From NCBI GenBank assembly GCA_021324635.1, contig JAJPIS010000068.1, positions 1-63,698 of the forward strand: a DNA stretch of 63,698 nucleotides. Reading direction: 5' to 3'. Below the pieces are notes generated by a model. The model saw only the letters and a list, made by a program, of their open reading frames with translations. It did not search any database and was not told where the DNA came from. Origin of the DNA: Gemmatimonadota bacterium. GTDB lineage: Bacteria; Gemmatimonadota; Gemmatimonadetes; Gemmatimonadales; Gemmatimonadaceae. Both the position numbers and the translations under genes were made by a program. Below, in pieces: positions 30,073 through 39,340 of this stretch. Every line of letters begins with the position of its first letter. The stretch's first letter is position 1.

Positions 30073-30945
30073 ATGGCGCCGATCACGCTGACGCTGACGG
30101 CCGACCTCCGGCCGTACGGGCGGGTCGCCGCCGACGTGATCGCGCCCGATCGGATGGCGACCATGTCGGGCGCCGAGCTCGCCGCGCTCCCGGTCTGGAT
30201 CGCACGGGGCACGACGGGCACGGATGCCGGGGCCACCATCGCCGCGCGCCGCACGCTCCCGCTGGGCGCGTTGTTCACCATCGAGGGTGAGCGGTCGGAC
30301 GTGGTGCGCCTGCGCGGGGACCTGCGGGCGGTCGACGCACTGGGGGCGGGCATGCGCGGCGGCACGCTGATCGTCGAGGGGAGCGTCGGCGATGAGGTCG
30401 GGCGCGGGATGGCCGGAGGGTCGATCGCCGTCGAGGGCTCGGCCGGTCACGACGCCGGTCGGACGATGCTCGGCGGACAGCTCACCGTGGCCGGCGATGT
30501 CGGTGACCGCCTCGGCGGCCCCCTGCCCGGCGCGTCGCGCGGGATGATGGGCGGCGAGATCTTCGTCCGCGGACGGGCGGGACGCGAGGTGGCGCTGGGC
30601 GTTCGGCGGGGGCTGATCGTCGTCGGCGGCGACGTGGAGGACGGCTGCGGGCAGGGGATGCTGGCCGGGACAGTGGTCGTCGTGGGACGCGCCGGCGGCA
30701 CGGTCGGCGAATGGAGCAAGCGCGGGTCGGTGATCGCGATCGGTGGTGCGCGGATCCCGCCGACGTACCGGTTCGCCTGCACGTACCGCCCGGCCTATCT
30801 GCGCCTCCTCTACCGCCACCTGCGGACACGGGGGATCGCCGTGCCGGAGCATGCGATCGCCGGCCGATATCTCCGTTACTGTGGAGACATGTCCGAGCTT
30901 GGCCGCGGCGAGATCCTGACCCTGGATGGCCCGGGCGATGCATGA
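30073..30945 (+). CDS. fhcC: Formyltransferase/hydrolase complex subunit C (FwdC homologue)
   Basis: A 290-residue beta-helix protein with the glycine-rich repeats of FwdC and the glutamate synthase alpha C-terminus: GAGMRGGTLIVEGSVGDEVG, GRGMAGGSIAVEGSAGHDAG, then MMGGEIFVRGRAG. It is the scaffold subunit of the Fhc complex. ATG 30073 begins 10 bp after the fhcD stop; ATGs nearer the stop are out of frame. Confidence 0.93.
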   Translation: MAPITLTLTADLRPYGRVAADVIAPDRMATMSGAELAALPVWIARGTTGTDAGATIAARRTLPLGALFTIEGERSDVVRLRGDLRAVDALGAGMRGGTLIVEGSVGDEVGRGMAGGSIAVEGSAGHDAGRTMLGGQLTVAGDVGDRLGGPLPGASRGMMGGEIFVRGRAGREVALGVRRGLIVVGGDVEDGCGQGMLAGTVVVVGRAGGTVGEWSKRGSVIAIGGARIPPTYRFACTYRPAYLRLLYRHLRTRGIAVPEHAIAGRYLRYCGDMSELGRGEILTLDGPGDA

Positions 30946-30960
30946 GGCGCGTGTGAGCCG

Positions 30961-31977
30961 ATGACCCCGACGATCCCGCCCCCGCGAGAAGGCGGTGTGC
31001 CGGGCGCGCGCGCGGCCGACGCCGCCGCATTCGCCCTCAACGACCGTGCCTGGGCGATCGCCGACGAGATGGCCGCCCAGGCCTCCGAGCTGCGGGTGGC
31101 GGTGCGCACGATGCCGGGCGGCGCGCGGCTGATCGACGCGGGGATCGACGTCCCGGGCGGCTACGGCGCCGGGCTGGCGCTCGCCCGGATCTGCATGGGC
31201 GGACTCGGGCATGTGGCCTACGAGCCCGTGACGATCGGGGGCAACCCGATGCCGGGCGTTCAGGTGTGGACGGACCACCCGGCGGTGAGCTGCATGGCGT
31301 CGCAGTACGCCGGGTGGGCGATCAAGGTGGGCGACTACTTCGGGATGGGCTCGGGGCCGCTCCGGGCCCACGCGCGAGTGGAGCGCGAGCTCTTCGGGAA
31401 GCTGGGCTACGCCGAGCAGGCGACACGCGGCGTGCTGGTGCTCGAGACGCGCGCCCAGCCGACCGACGCCGTCGCGGCGTGGGTCGCCGAGCGCGCTCGA
31501 CTGGCCCCGTCGGCGCTGACGCTGATCGTCGCTCCGACGGCGAGCATCGCCGGGTGTGTGCAGATCGTGGCCCGCGTGCTCGAGACCGGGCTCCACAAGA
31601 TGGACGCGCTCGGCTTCGACATCACTCGCGTCGTGAGCGGGGTCGGCACCGCGCCCGTTCCTCCCGTGCCCGCGACCGACCTGCACGGCATCGGTCGGAC
31701 GAACGACTGCGTCCTGTACGGCGCTCAGGCGCGATTCGTCGTCGACGCCGACGACGCCGAGCTCGCCGCGCTCGTGTCGCGCGTTCCGGCCGACGCCTCG
31801 CACGATTATGGCGCGCCGTTCTCCGAGACCTTCAGGCGATACGGCAACGACTTCTACAAGATCGACCCGATGCTGTTCAGTCCCGCTGAAGTCTGGCTCA
31901 CCAGCGTGCGGAGCGGCCGGACCGTTCACGCCGGCCGGTTGAACCCGGAGGTGTTGAGCCGCTCCTTCGCCGGGTAA
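30961..31977 (+). CDS. mch: Methenyltetrahydromethanopterin cyclohydrolase
   Basis: A 338-residue enzyme converting methenyl-H4MPT to formyl-H4MPT. LNDRAWAIADEMAAQASELR, GGYGAGLALARICMGGLGHV, HPAVSCMASQYAGWAI, YFGMGSGPLRAHARVERELF and GIGRTNDCVLYGAQARFVVD are typical Mch segments. The start is at ATG 30961, 15 bp after fhcC. It supplies the link between the MtdA-like dehydrogenase and the Fhc complex. Confidence 0.97.
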   Translation: MTPTIPPPREGGVPGARAADAAAFALNDRAWAIADEMAAQASELRVAVRTMPGGARLIDAGIDVPGGYGAGLALARICMGGLGHVAYEPVTIGGNPMPGVQVWTDHPAVSCMASQYAGWAIKVGDYFGMGSGPLRAHARVERELFGKLGYAEQATRGVLVLETRAQPTDAVAAWVAERARLAPSALTLIVAPTASIAGCVQIVARVLETGLHKMDALGFDITRVVSGVGTAPVPPVPATDLHGIGRTNDCVLYGAQARFVVDADDAELAALVSRVPADASHDYGAPFSETFRRYGNDFYKIDPMLFSPAEVWLTSVRSGRTVHAGRLNPEVLSRSFAG

Positions 31978-32034
31978 CTTCGTCGCTGTCGCGGCCCCCG
32001 GCCGCTCGACCTTCACCCTCTTCCCGGCCTCGCC

Positions 32035-32358
32035 ATGCCCGCCCATCTCGTCGTGTTGTACAATGCGCCGAAGGATCCCGGCGCGTTCGAGCGGTACTAT
32101 GCGGCGACGCACCTCCCGCTGCTCGATGCCAACGCCCGCTCGATCGGGCACACGAAGGCAGAATTCGTGAAGTTCGCGAGCGCCGTCGACGGGTCGGCGC
32201 CGTCGTTCTACCGGAAAGCCGAGCTGACCTTCGAGTCGATGGACGCCCTCCGCAGAGGGCTGGCGTCGGAGGGATTCAAGAAAGTCGGCGGCGATCTCGG
32301 GAACTTCGCGACCGGCGGCTTCGTGGCGCTGATCGGCGAGCTCACCAACCGGCCGTAG
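32035..32358 (+). CDS. EthD family protein
   Basis: A 107-residue ferredoxin-like dimeric alpha-beta barrel protein. HLVVLYNAPKDPGAFERYYA, THLPLLDANARSIGHTKAEF and FESMDALRRGLASEGFKKVG follow the EthD pattern. The function is unknown; such proteins assist or catalyse small oxidative steps. Its place between mch and the RimK-like ligase may be incidental. Confidence 0.8.
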   Translation: MPAHLVVLYNAPKDPGAFERYYAATHLPLLDANARSIGHTKAEFVKFASAVDGSAPSFYRKAELTFESMDALRRGLASEGFKKVGGDLGNFATGGFVALIGELTNRP

Positions 32359-32397
32359 CGGTCGCCCGCCACGGTCGCCAGGCACCCCGTCGTCTCC

Positions 32398-33378
32398 GTG
32401 CCGCCACCGGTCGCGCCCGTCGCCGGGGCCCGGCTCACGGCCAGCGTCGCGGCGGGCCGGGGCGGCCACGCCGGGCCGCGGGTCGTCATCCTGAGCGCTC
32501 GCCAGGGCTGGCACACGGACGAGCTTGCCCGGGCATTTCGCGCGCGCGGGGCCGTCCCGGACGTGCAGCCGTACGAGCGACTCGTCGCCCGAATCGGGTG
32601 GCGCGGTGGCGGCAGTGTCGAGGGGCAGGGGCCGATGGGGCTCGGGGCCGACGGCGTCTTCGCGCGCATCATCCCCAACGGGTCGCTCGAGCAGATCATC
32701 TATCGAGTCGATGCCCTGCACTGGCTCGAGGACGCGGGCGTCCCGGTGATGAACTCGCCGCGCGCGATCGAGCGCACCGTCGACAAGTTCTACACGTCGG
32801 CGTTGCTCGAGATGGCCGGGCTCGAGACCCCGGAGACGGTCGTCTGCGAGCGGAGCGAGGACGCGATCGCCGCGTTTCGCGCGATGGGCGATGTCATCGT
32901 CAAGCCGCTGTTCGGATCGATGGGCCTCGGGATCGTGCGGGTGAGCGATGAGGAGATCGCCTGGCGGGTGTTCCGTGCACTCGATGCCGTGCGCGGCGTC
33001 TACTACATCCAGCGAACCGTGCCGCACGAGGGGCGCGACCTCCGTGTGTTCGTCGTCGGCGACACCGTGCTCGGCGCCATCGAGCGCCATGCGGCACCGG
33101 GCGGGCCGACGTGGCGAACCAACTACTCCCGCGGGGGCCGCGCGATCGCGATCGCGGCGAGCGCCGCGGAGGCCGCGATGGCGGTGCGCGCCACGCGCGC
33201 CGTGGGGGCGGACTACGCGGGGGTCGACCTTCTGCCCGGATCCGACGGGCGGATGTACGTTCTCGAGGTCAATGCCATCCCGGGCTGGCACGGACTCCAG
33301 CATGCGACAGGGCTGGACGTCGCGGGCGCGCTCGCCGAGCACCTGCTGTCGCGCATCGCGGTCGCGACCGGCGGCTGA
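32398..33378 (+). CDS. RimK-type ATP-grasp ligase, MptN-like
   Basis: A 326-residue ATP-grasp protein starting at GTG 32398. FARIIPNGSLEQIIYRVDAL and VPVMNSPRAIERTVDKFYTS precede the nucleotide-binding DVIVKPLFGSMGLGIVRVS. YYIQRTVPHEGRDLRVFVVG and YVLEVNAIPGWHGLQ (metal ligands E-x-N) complete it. It resembles the RimK subgroup that includes tetrahydromethanopterin:glutamate ligase MptN. In this locus it probably adds glutamate or a similar group to the pterin or methanofuran side chain, which is inference. Confidence 0.8.
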   Translation: MPPPVAPVAGARLTASVAAGRGGHAGPRVVILSARQGWHTDELARAFRARGAVPDVQPYERLVARIGWRGGGSVEGQGPMGLGADGVFARIIPNGSLEQIIYRVDALHWLEDAGVPVMNSPRAIERTVDKFYTSALLEMAGLETPETVVCERSEDAIAAFRAMGDVIVKPLFGSMGLGIVRVSDEEIAWRVFRALDAVRGVYYIQRTVPHEGRDLRVFVVGDTVLGAIERHAAPGGPTWRTNYSRGGRAIAIAASAAEAAMAVRATRAVGADYAGVDLLPGSDGRMYVLEVNAIPGWHGLQHATGLDVAGALAEHLLSRIAVATGG

Positions 33379-33385
33379 GCGACCC

Positions 33386-34273
33386 ATGTCGGCGCTCGCC
33401 GCGGAATTCGTCGCCACCGCCGCGCAGCTCGCCTGCCTGCTCGAGGTGTCGGCGCCGAAGCCCGGCAACGTCTCGCCGGACCGCCCCTTTCGCGACCTCC
33501 GCTACGAGGACTTTCTCGCGAGCGCCGCGGCGATCGGGCCGGGGCTCGCCCGCGCCGCCGAGCGTCCGCTGGGTCCGACCATTCTCGCCGCGGTCGAGAG
33601 CACCGCCGGCTGGACCTCGTCCAACACCAATCTCGGCATCGTGCTCCTGTTCGCGCCGCTCGCGCGCGCGGCGCTCGCCGACGCGGCCGGGTCGCTGCGC
33701 GAGCGCGTGGCGAGCGTGCTCGCGGCCACGACCGTCGCCGACGCGCGCGCCGCCTACGCCGCGATCCGACTCGCCGGGCCGGGCGGGCTGGGGCGGGTAC
33801 CGGAGCAGGATGTGCGCGACGAGCCGGCCGTGACCCTGCTCGAAGCGATGCGACTCGCGGCCGATCGGGACGCGGTCGCGCGCGAGTACGCGACCGGCTT
33901 CGAGATCACGTTCGGCATCGGCTGCCCGGCGGTCGTCCGGGCGCGGGGCGCGGGGCTGGGGTGGGATGACGCCGTCGTCGAGACATATCTGACCTTGTTG
34001 TCGGCCAGGCCGGACAGCCTCATCGCGCGGAAAGTCGGCGGTGCGGCGGCCGCCGAGGTCTCGCGTGCGGCCGCCGCGGCGGTCGAAGCCGGGGGTGTTC
34101 GGACGCCCGCGGGGCGGGCGCGGATCGCCGCGCTCGACGCCACCCTGCGCGACTCGGAGAACCGGCTCAACCCGGGGACGACGGCCGACCTCACGGCGGC
34201 CGCGCTGTTCGTCGCGCTGCTCGAGGGCGGCTGGCGGGAGGGACGCGCGGGCGCGCTATCTTCGAGACCATGA
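33386..34273 (+). CDS. CitG/MdcB-like triphosphoribosyl-dephospho-CoA synthase family protein
   Basis: A 295-residue helical protein. LEVSAPKPGNVSPDRPFRDL and ESTAGWTSSNTNLGIVLLFA match the conserved K-P-G-x-V and N-T-x-L-G blocks of the CitG family. The C-terminal RDSENRLNPGTTADLTAAAL is also typical. Members found in H4MPT clusters are thought to transfer a triphosphoribosyl or related group during cofactor synthesis rather than serve citrate lyase. No citrate or malonate lyase genes are present. The stop overlaps the next start as ATGA. Confidence 0.85.
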   Translation: MSALAAEFVATAAQLACLLEVSAPKPGNVSPDRPFRDLRYEDFLASAAAIGPGLARAAERPLGPTILAAVESTAGWTSSNTNLGIVLLFAPLARAALADAAGSLRERVASVLAATTVADARAAYAAIRLAGPGGLGRVPEQDVRDEPAVTLLEAMRLAADRDAVAREYATGFEITFGIGCPAVVRARGAGLGWDDAVVETYLTLLSARPDSLIARKVGGAAAAEVSRAAAAAVEAGGVRTPAGRARIAALDATLRDSENRLNPGTTADLTAAALFVALLEGGWREGRAGALSSRP

Positions 34274-34791
34274 CCCATCATTCGTCGTTCCGCGTGCACG
34301 TGGCGAAGGACTACCTCGTCTTCTCGTCCGCCCACTTCATCACCTTCGCCGGCCATCGGTGCGAGGCGCTGCACGGGCACAATTACCGGGTCGGCGTCGC
34401 GCTCGACGGCGAGCTCCAGCCGGACGGGTGGTACGTGCTCGACTTCTCCGTCCTCAAGCAGGTCATGAAGCGGCTGTGCGACGAGATCGATCACAAGGTG
34501 CTGCTGCCCTCGTCGAACCCGCGGCTCACCGTCAGCGAGCGCGACGGCAGCGTGACGGTGGCGTATGCCGGAACCCCGCGGTATGTCTTCCCGCGGGAGG
34601 ATTGCGCCCTGCTCCCGATCCCCAACACGACGGTGGAGATGCTGGCGCAGTACCTGGCCGGTCGGCTGCGGCGTGAGCTGCCCGACGACGCGCACGTCTC
34701 GCGGATCGAGGTCGAGGTCGAGGAGAGCTTCGGTCAGTCGGCCGTCTACCGCGACCAGCTCGACCCGGCGGATCCCACGGAGACTCGGTAG
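34270..34791 (+). CDS. 6-pyruvoyl-tetrahydropterin synthase family protein
   Basis: A 173-residue T-fold protein. FSSAHFITFAGHRCEALHGH gives the zinc-binding histidines and the active-site cysteine. LDFSVLKQVMKRLCDEIDHK and PNTTVEMLAQYLAGRLRREL are standard PTPS/QueD segments. In this operon it more likely makes or modifies a pterin precursor of H4MPT than queuosine, since no que genes are nearby. It is coupled to the CitG-like gene. Confidence 0.88.
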   Translation: MTHHSSFRVHVAKDYLVFSSAHFITFAGHRCEALHGHNYRVGVALDGELQPDGWYVLDFSVLKQVMKRLCDEIDHKVLLPSSNPRLTVSERDGSVTVAYAGTPRYVFPREDCALLPIPNTTVEMLAQYLAGRLRRELPDDAHVSRIEVEVEESFGQSAVYRDQLDPADPTETR

Positions 34792-34873
34792 GCGAGGACG
34801 GCATGTTCATGGCGCCCGCGGCGGCGGAGGCCAGCGAAACACGGCACGGCGTCCAGCCGTATACCATCGTACC

Positions 34874-35506
34874 ATGCGCAGCTCTGGAGTCCACGCTCGG
34901 GCCCTGATGGGAGCACTGGTAGCGCTCGCGGCGCTGGCGACCGTGGGAGCGTCACCCGGCGGTCAGCCGACGTCGCCGCACGCGCCGCGGCCGGGCGAGC
35001 CGCCCGGCGTCGTCCTGCTCGCCCCCGACGTGCGCGACTCGATCAACGCCATCTTCCTGCGCAATAATCGGCACTGGGACGAGTTGAGCCGAGTGAACAC
35101 ACTCACGCAGATGCTCGGCACCGGGCCGCCGACCCAGCGCGAGTACCTGGGCTGCCTGGTCGGACGGACGCACGGGGACACCGTCTGGATCACCGCCTGG
35201 GCGCCGGCGGCGCACCTCCGGCAGTTGCAGTTCGCGGTCACCGGGTCCTGTCAGCACGTCGCCCACCTGGTCGGCACCTGGCACACGCACCCGTATCGCG
35301 CCGCGCCGGACGGGCACGCGCTCAAGGAGCCGACGCTCTCGGCGACCGATCTGTCGACCTTCGCCGACGGGAGCGATCGGGTCGTGCTCGCCGCCTGGGA
35401 CGTGGACTCGGTCGACGCCGCCGTCCGTGGCGCTGACGGCACGATCCATCATCCGGCCGCGGTGGTCGTCGGCCGTTCGCACGCACCATCCTCCGAGCAC
35501 CCATGA
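34874..35506 (+). CDS. Exported JAMM/MPN-like metalloprotein
   Basis: A 210-residue protein with a signal peptide (LMGALVALAALATVGASPGG). The C-terminal half has HLVGTWHTHPYRA followed by LKEPTLSATDLSTF, which fits the H-x-H-P ... S-x2-D zinc site of JAB1/MPN (JAMM) metalloproteases, although the spacing is longer than in classic M67 peptidases. Such enzymes cut isopeptide or peptide bonds. The stop overlaps the acyltransferase start (ATGA), so the two are probably co-transcribed. Confidence 0.62.
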   Translation: MRSSGVHARALMGALVALAALATVGASPGGQPTSPHAPRPGEPPGVVLLAPDVRDSINAIFLRNNRHWDELSRVNTLTQMLGTGPPTQREYLGCLVGRTHGDTVWITAWAPAAHLRQLQFAVTGSCQHVAHLVGTWHTHPYRAAPDGHALKEPTLSATDLSTFADGSDRVVLAAWDVDSVDAAVRGADGTIHHPAAVVVGRSHAPSSEHP

Positions 35507-36735
35507 CAGCCCCGGTACTCGCGCCGGCCGGTCCGGCGCACCGATTCGAGCCTCGCATTGCGGAGCGGGGGCGACGGCTCGCGTTCATCGACAACCTGCG
35601 CTGGACGATGATCGTGCTGGTCATCAGCATGCACGCCGCCGACACCTACAGCCCGCTGGGCAGTTGGTACTACGTGGAGCGCCCGCGCCTCGGCGCGCCG
35701 ACGCTGCTCGCCTTCGCGGCCTGGCAGTTGTACCTCCAGTCGTTCTTCATGGGGCTGCTCTTCTTCGTCGCCGGCGTGTTCGCGCCCGCATCGCTCGACC
35801 GGAAGGGGACGGGCCGATTCATCCGCGACCGCGCCTTCCGCCTCGGCCTGCCGGTGTTGTTCTACATGTTCGTCCTCGGCCCGGTGACGGAGTACTTCTT
35901 CGCCCATTCCTGGAACTCGACCGAGCCGACGAGCTTCGCCAACGAGTGGATCAAGCACATCCGCAACGGGCAGTTCATGCAGGAGAACGGCCCGCTCTGG
36001 TTCTGCCTGGCCCTCCTCGTCTTCTCGGTGGCCTACGCCGGGCTCCGTGCGTGGCGCGGGCCGGCGCGCGGGCCGGCGCGCGCCCCGACACGCGACGGCG
36101 ATCGCCTGCGCGACAGCGCGCCGCCCACCACGCTCGCGCTGATCGGGTTCGCGGTCGCGATCGCGGCCGGTCGGTTCGTCCTCCATCTCGTGTTGCCGCC
36201 GGGCACGTCGGTGCTCAACATGCACCTGGGGGATTTCTCCCAGTACGTGTTCCTGTTCGTCGCCGGCATCGTCGCCGCGCGGCGCGGCTGGCTGCCACGC
36301 CTGTCACACGCCGCCGGGCTCCGCTGGCTGCGCATCGTCCTGCCGCTCGGATTCGTCGCCTGGCTCGCGATCGTCGCGAGTGGTGTACAGCCCGACGGGA
36401 GTGTCCACCTGCAACTCGACGGATGGCACTGGCAGAGCGCCGCCATGAGCCTCTGGGAATCGCTCACCTGCGTGGCGCTCTCGCTCGGCCTGCTGGTGGT
36501 GTTCCGCGAGCGGTTCAACAGCCAGGGCCGCCTGGCCCGGTTCCTGTCGGACAATGCGTTCAGCGTGTACGTGTTCCACCCGCCGATCGTGATCGCGGGC
36601 GCCCGTCTGCTCCACGAGGTCGCGCTCGCGCCATTCGCCAAGTTCGTGGTCCTGACGATCATCAGCACGATCGTCACGTTCTCGCTCAGCGCACTCGTCT
36701 TCCGCCGCATCCCCATCCTGCGCGCGATCCTCTGA
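35503..36735 (+). CDS. Acyltransferase 3 family membrane protein
   Basis: A 410-residue polytopic membrane protein of the OafA/OpgC type. After a short cytoplasmic N-terminus, RLAFIDNLRWTMIVLVISMH contains the catalytic-type histidine of the family. About ten hydrophobic segments follow, including LLFFVAGVFAPASLDRKGTG with the R/K-rich loop, and a late VYVFHPPIVI motif. It probably O-acylates a periplasmic or surface glycan. Confidence 0.88.
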   Translation: MTAPVLAPAGPAHRFEPRIAERGRRLAFIDNLRWTMIVLVISMHAADTYSPLGSWYYVERPRLGAPTLLAFAAWQLYLQSFFMGLLFFVAGVFAPASLDRKGTGRFIRDRAFRLGLPVLFYMFVLGPVTEYFFAHSWNSTEPTSFANEWIKHIRNGQFMQENGPLWFCLALLVFSVAYAGLRAWRGPARGPARAPTRDGDRLRDSAPPTTLALIGFAVAIAAGRFVLHLVLPPGTSVLNMHLGDFSQYVFLFVAGIVAARRGWLPRLSHAAGLRWLRIVLPLGFVAWLAIVASGVQPDGSVHLQLDGWHWQSAAMSLWESLTCVALSLGLLVVFRERFNSQGRLARFLSDNAFSVYVFHPPIVIAGARLLHEVALAPFAKFVVLTIISTIVTFSLSALVFRRIPILRAIL

Positions 36736-36903
36736 ACGGGCACCGGTGGCGTCCGGGCGTTGTCCGGGATGCGAGCGGCGGGGGGGCCGGGACGCCACGC
36801 CGACGGTGCGCCACCACGGCCCCGCCGGTGTCCTTCCCGGTGCCGGGGGTCGTTCGCCGACGACGGCATCGTCATCCCGCCCGTCGTTGCCGTTCCGATC
36901 GCG

Positions 36904-37176
36904 TTATCGGGTCTTGCATTCCTCGCCGATCGGCACGGTGTTCCCGCAGGCGATCGACTCGTTCATGCCGCGCGCGAGAACACCGCAGGCCGTGGTCTGC
37001 GCGTTCCGCCGCGCCTCTTTCACGGTCGCCGCCGACGCGGTCGCGCAGTTCCGCCCACCGTTGTACGCCACGCACATCCGACACTCCGCGGCCTGCGATG
37101 TGAGCGTGGACCAGAGGAGATAGCCGAAGAACGCCGCCACGATCAACAGCCCGATGAGCGTTCGCGTCTTGCGCAT
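36904..37176 (-). CDS. Small exported cysteine-rich protein
   Basis: A 90-residue hypothetical protein. A basic start (MRKTRT) and a hydrophobic helix (LIGLLIVAAFFGYLLWS) act as a signal anchor. The exported part has six cysteines (ECRMC, NC, TACG, IACG, EEC), suggesting disulfides or metal binding. No family was recognised. It stands alone, downstream and convergent to the acyltransferase, with 168 bp between the stops. Confidence 0.6.
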   Translation of the reverse strand: MRKTRTLIGLLIVAAFFGYLLWSTLTSQAAECRMCVAYNGGRNCATASAATVKEARRNAQTTACGVLARGMNESIACGNTVPIGEECKTR

Positions 37177-37261
37177 GGGTCCAGGGTTCCGAGGGTGAAA
37201 GGTGCCGGCGAATCACCCGCCGACCGGCGGCGGTGCCAGAGGCGCGCGGCGCCGCCCGAGG

Positions 37262-39316
37262 TCAGGGCGCGGTCCCCGTCCGCACCGGCAGCTCCGGGTG
37301 GGCCGCGTACTCCGAGTAGGAGCCGTCGTACACGCGCACGCGGGGATAGTGTAGCAGGTCGTGGAGCACGAAGTACACGTGACTCGATTCGCGGCCGGTG
37401 TTGCAGTAGGTGACGATCGCGCGGTCGGGCGTGATGCCCTGCGCGACGTAGCTCGCGCGGATCACATCCAGCGGCTTGAACGTGTGGGCGAGCCCGTCGG
37501 CGAGATCGCTGTCCCACGGGTGATTGACCGCTCCCGGGATGTGCCCCCGGCGCGGCTGCACGCTCGACTGGCCGCTGTACTGATCGGCGACGCGGGCGTC
37601 GACGAGCACCGTCGACCGCTCATCCCCGTGCGCATCCGCGCCGCCGACCTCGGCGGAGGTCCTCCGCGCATCGAGATAGCGCCGCACGTCGGCCAGCGTC
37701 GCCCGCGCGGGGTCGAAAGGACGGTCGGGGAACGCGCCCGGCAGGGGCGGCGGCAACGCGGTCGACGTCGGCCTGGCCTCGAGCTCCCACTTGCTGAACC
37801 CTCCGTCGAGGATGGCGACCGCCGGCATGCCGAACCCCGACAGAATCCAGGCCAGGTACGTCGCGTCCGAGTTGCGAATCTCACCCGCGCTGTAGATCAC
37901 CACCGGCCGGTCGGCGCGGATGCCAAGCCCGGAGAAGAGCGCGACGTAGCTCGACGCGGGCAGCAGGAGGTTGGGGACGCCGCTCGACATGGCGCGCAGC
38001 GTCTCCGAGCCCACATAGACGGCTCCCGGAATGTGCGACCGGAGGTACGAGGCTTCGTCCGGCCGCGTGTCGACGATGGTGATGGCCTGCCCCGCTCGTC
38101 CACCGGCGAGCAACGCCGCCAGCGAATCGGTCGAGATCAGCGTGGCGAGCGGCGGGGGCGGCTGCGGCCCGACGACGTCCCGTACCCGGAGCGGCGGCGC
38201 GTGCGGCCCCGTGCCGGTCGAAGGACCGATCCCCATCGCGGCGCGCTCCATCTCGAGATAGACCCGCTCGGCGTTCCGCTGGCGGCGGGAGGCGAGCGAG
38301 ACGGGGCGTCCGGTATCGGGCGGCGGCATGGCGCGAAGCACGCGGGTGAGCGGCGTCCCGCGATCGACCGCCGAGCGCATCGCGAGACGCAGCGAGTCGA
38401 GATAGTGCTCGGTCGCCAGGATCTGCGTCCGCGCGTCGGCGGCGAGTCGCCCATGGCCCGGGACGACCACGCGCGGCCCCAGGCTGTCGAGCCGCGTGAG
38501 CGCCGCACGCATGTCCGCGGAGCTGCCGTCGACGACCATCGCGACCCCGTCCTCCACCAGGAGATCGCCGGCAAAGAGGACGCGCGCGTCCGGGATCCAG
38601 ACCGCGAGGTCTCCGGGCGAGTGGGCGGCTCCGCGCGGATGGAGCAGCACGATCGTCCGCCCGGGCCGCGCGCCCGGGCCGTCGCGGGCTCCGAGGTCGA
38701 GCGTCGTGTCGCGGGTGACCGGGACGGTCGGTGCGTCGGCGAACGCAAAACCTTCGAGCTCACGGCGGCCGACCACCCGTGTCCAGTCCGTGAGCAGCTC
38801 GCCGTCGCCGTGCTCGCCCGCCTGCATCGCCCGGTCGGGGTGGGCGATCACCGCCGCGCCGAGTCGGCGGAAGACGATCGCGCCCATCATGTGGTCGGGG
38901 TGGTGGTGCGTGAGGATCAGCCACCGGACCGGGGCGGCCGTGGTCGCCCGGATGGTGGCCAGCAGTTGCCGCGCCTCCCACGGACTGGCGAGGGCGTCGA
39001 TCACGGCGACACCGGCCGGGGTGACGACGAAGCCGGCGTTCGGGCGGCCCTCCGAGCCGCGGCCGGTATCGCCGGCGACCAGGTACACGCCCGGGGCGAG
39101 CGGTGTGGCGTGGAACGGCGCGGTCGAGAAGGGCGCGCGTGCGTGCACCGGCATCGGAACCATGCGTCCGGGCGGCACGGGGCGCGGCACGGGGCGCGGC
39201 ACGGCGCGTTGCGCGGCGACAGTCGGTGGACCGCCGAGCGCGAGACCGGTCAGCGCGGCGGTGACCGCGGCCGCGGGCCGGCCGGCCGGGCGGCGCCAGC
39301 TCGGCCGCGTGGTCAC
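37262..39316 (-). CDS. Exported metallo-beta-lactamase / double rhodanese fusion
   Basis: A 684-residue protein starting at GTG 39316 with a signal peptide and a PVPRPVP repeat. The MBL-fold domain has LTHHHPDHMMGA near residue 135 and a late VVPGHG, as in SoxH-like and thiol-dioxygenase-like hydrolases. Two rhodanese domains follow. The first has IYSAGEIRNSD at the active-site loop with no cysteine and is probably inactive. The second has TYCNTGRES near 637 with the persulfide cysteine. It forms an operon with soxY and soxZ, so it likely handles sulfur carried on SoxY. Confidence 0.85.
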   Translation of the reverse strand: MTTRPSWRRPAGRPAAAVTAALTGLALGGPPTVAAQRAVPRPVPRPVPPGRMVPMPVHARAPFSTAPFHATPLAPGVYLVAGDTGRGSEGRPNAGFVVTPAGVAVIDALASPWEARQLLATIRATTAAPVRWLILTHHHPDHMMGAIVFRRLGAAVIAHPDRAMQAGEHGDGELLTDWTRVVGRRELEGFAFADAPTVPVTRDTTLDLGARDGPGARPGRTIVLLHPRGAAHSPGDLAVWIPDARVLFAGDLLVEDGVAMVVDGSSADMRAALTRLDSLGPRVVVPGHGRLAADARTQILATEHYLDSLRLAMRSAVDRGTPLTRVLRAMPPPDTGRPVSLASRRQRNAERVYLEMERAAMGIGPSTGTGPHAPPLRVRDVVGPQPPPPLATLISTDSLAALLAGGRAGQAITIVDTRPDEASYLRSHIPGAVYVGSETLRAMSSGVPNLLLPASSYVALFSGLGIRADRPVVIYSAGEIRNSDATYLAWILSGFGMPAVAILDGGFSKWELEARPTSTALPPPLPGAFPDRPFDPARATLADVRRYLDARRTSAEVGGADAHGDERSTVLVDARVADQYSGQSSVQPRRGHIPGAVNHPWDSDLADGLAHTFKPLDVIRASYVAQGITPDRAIVTYCNTGRESSHVYFVLHDLLHYPRVRVYDGSYSEYAAHPELPVRTGTAP

Positions 39317-39340
39317 GCGCCGGTCACCCGAGGGTCGCGG

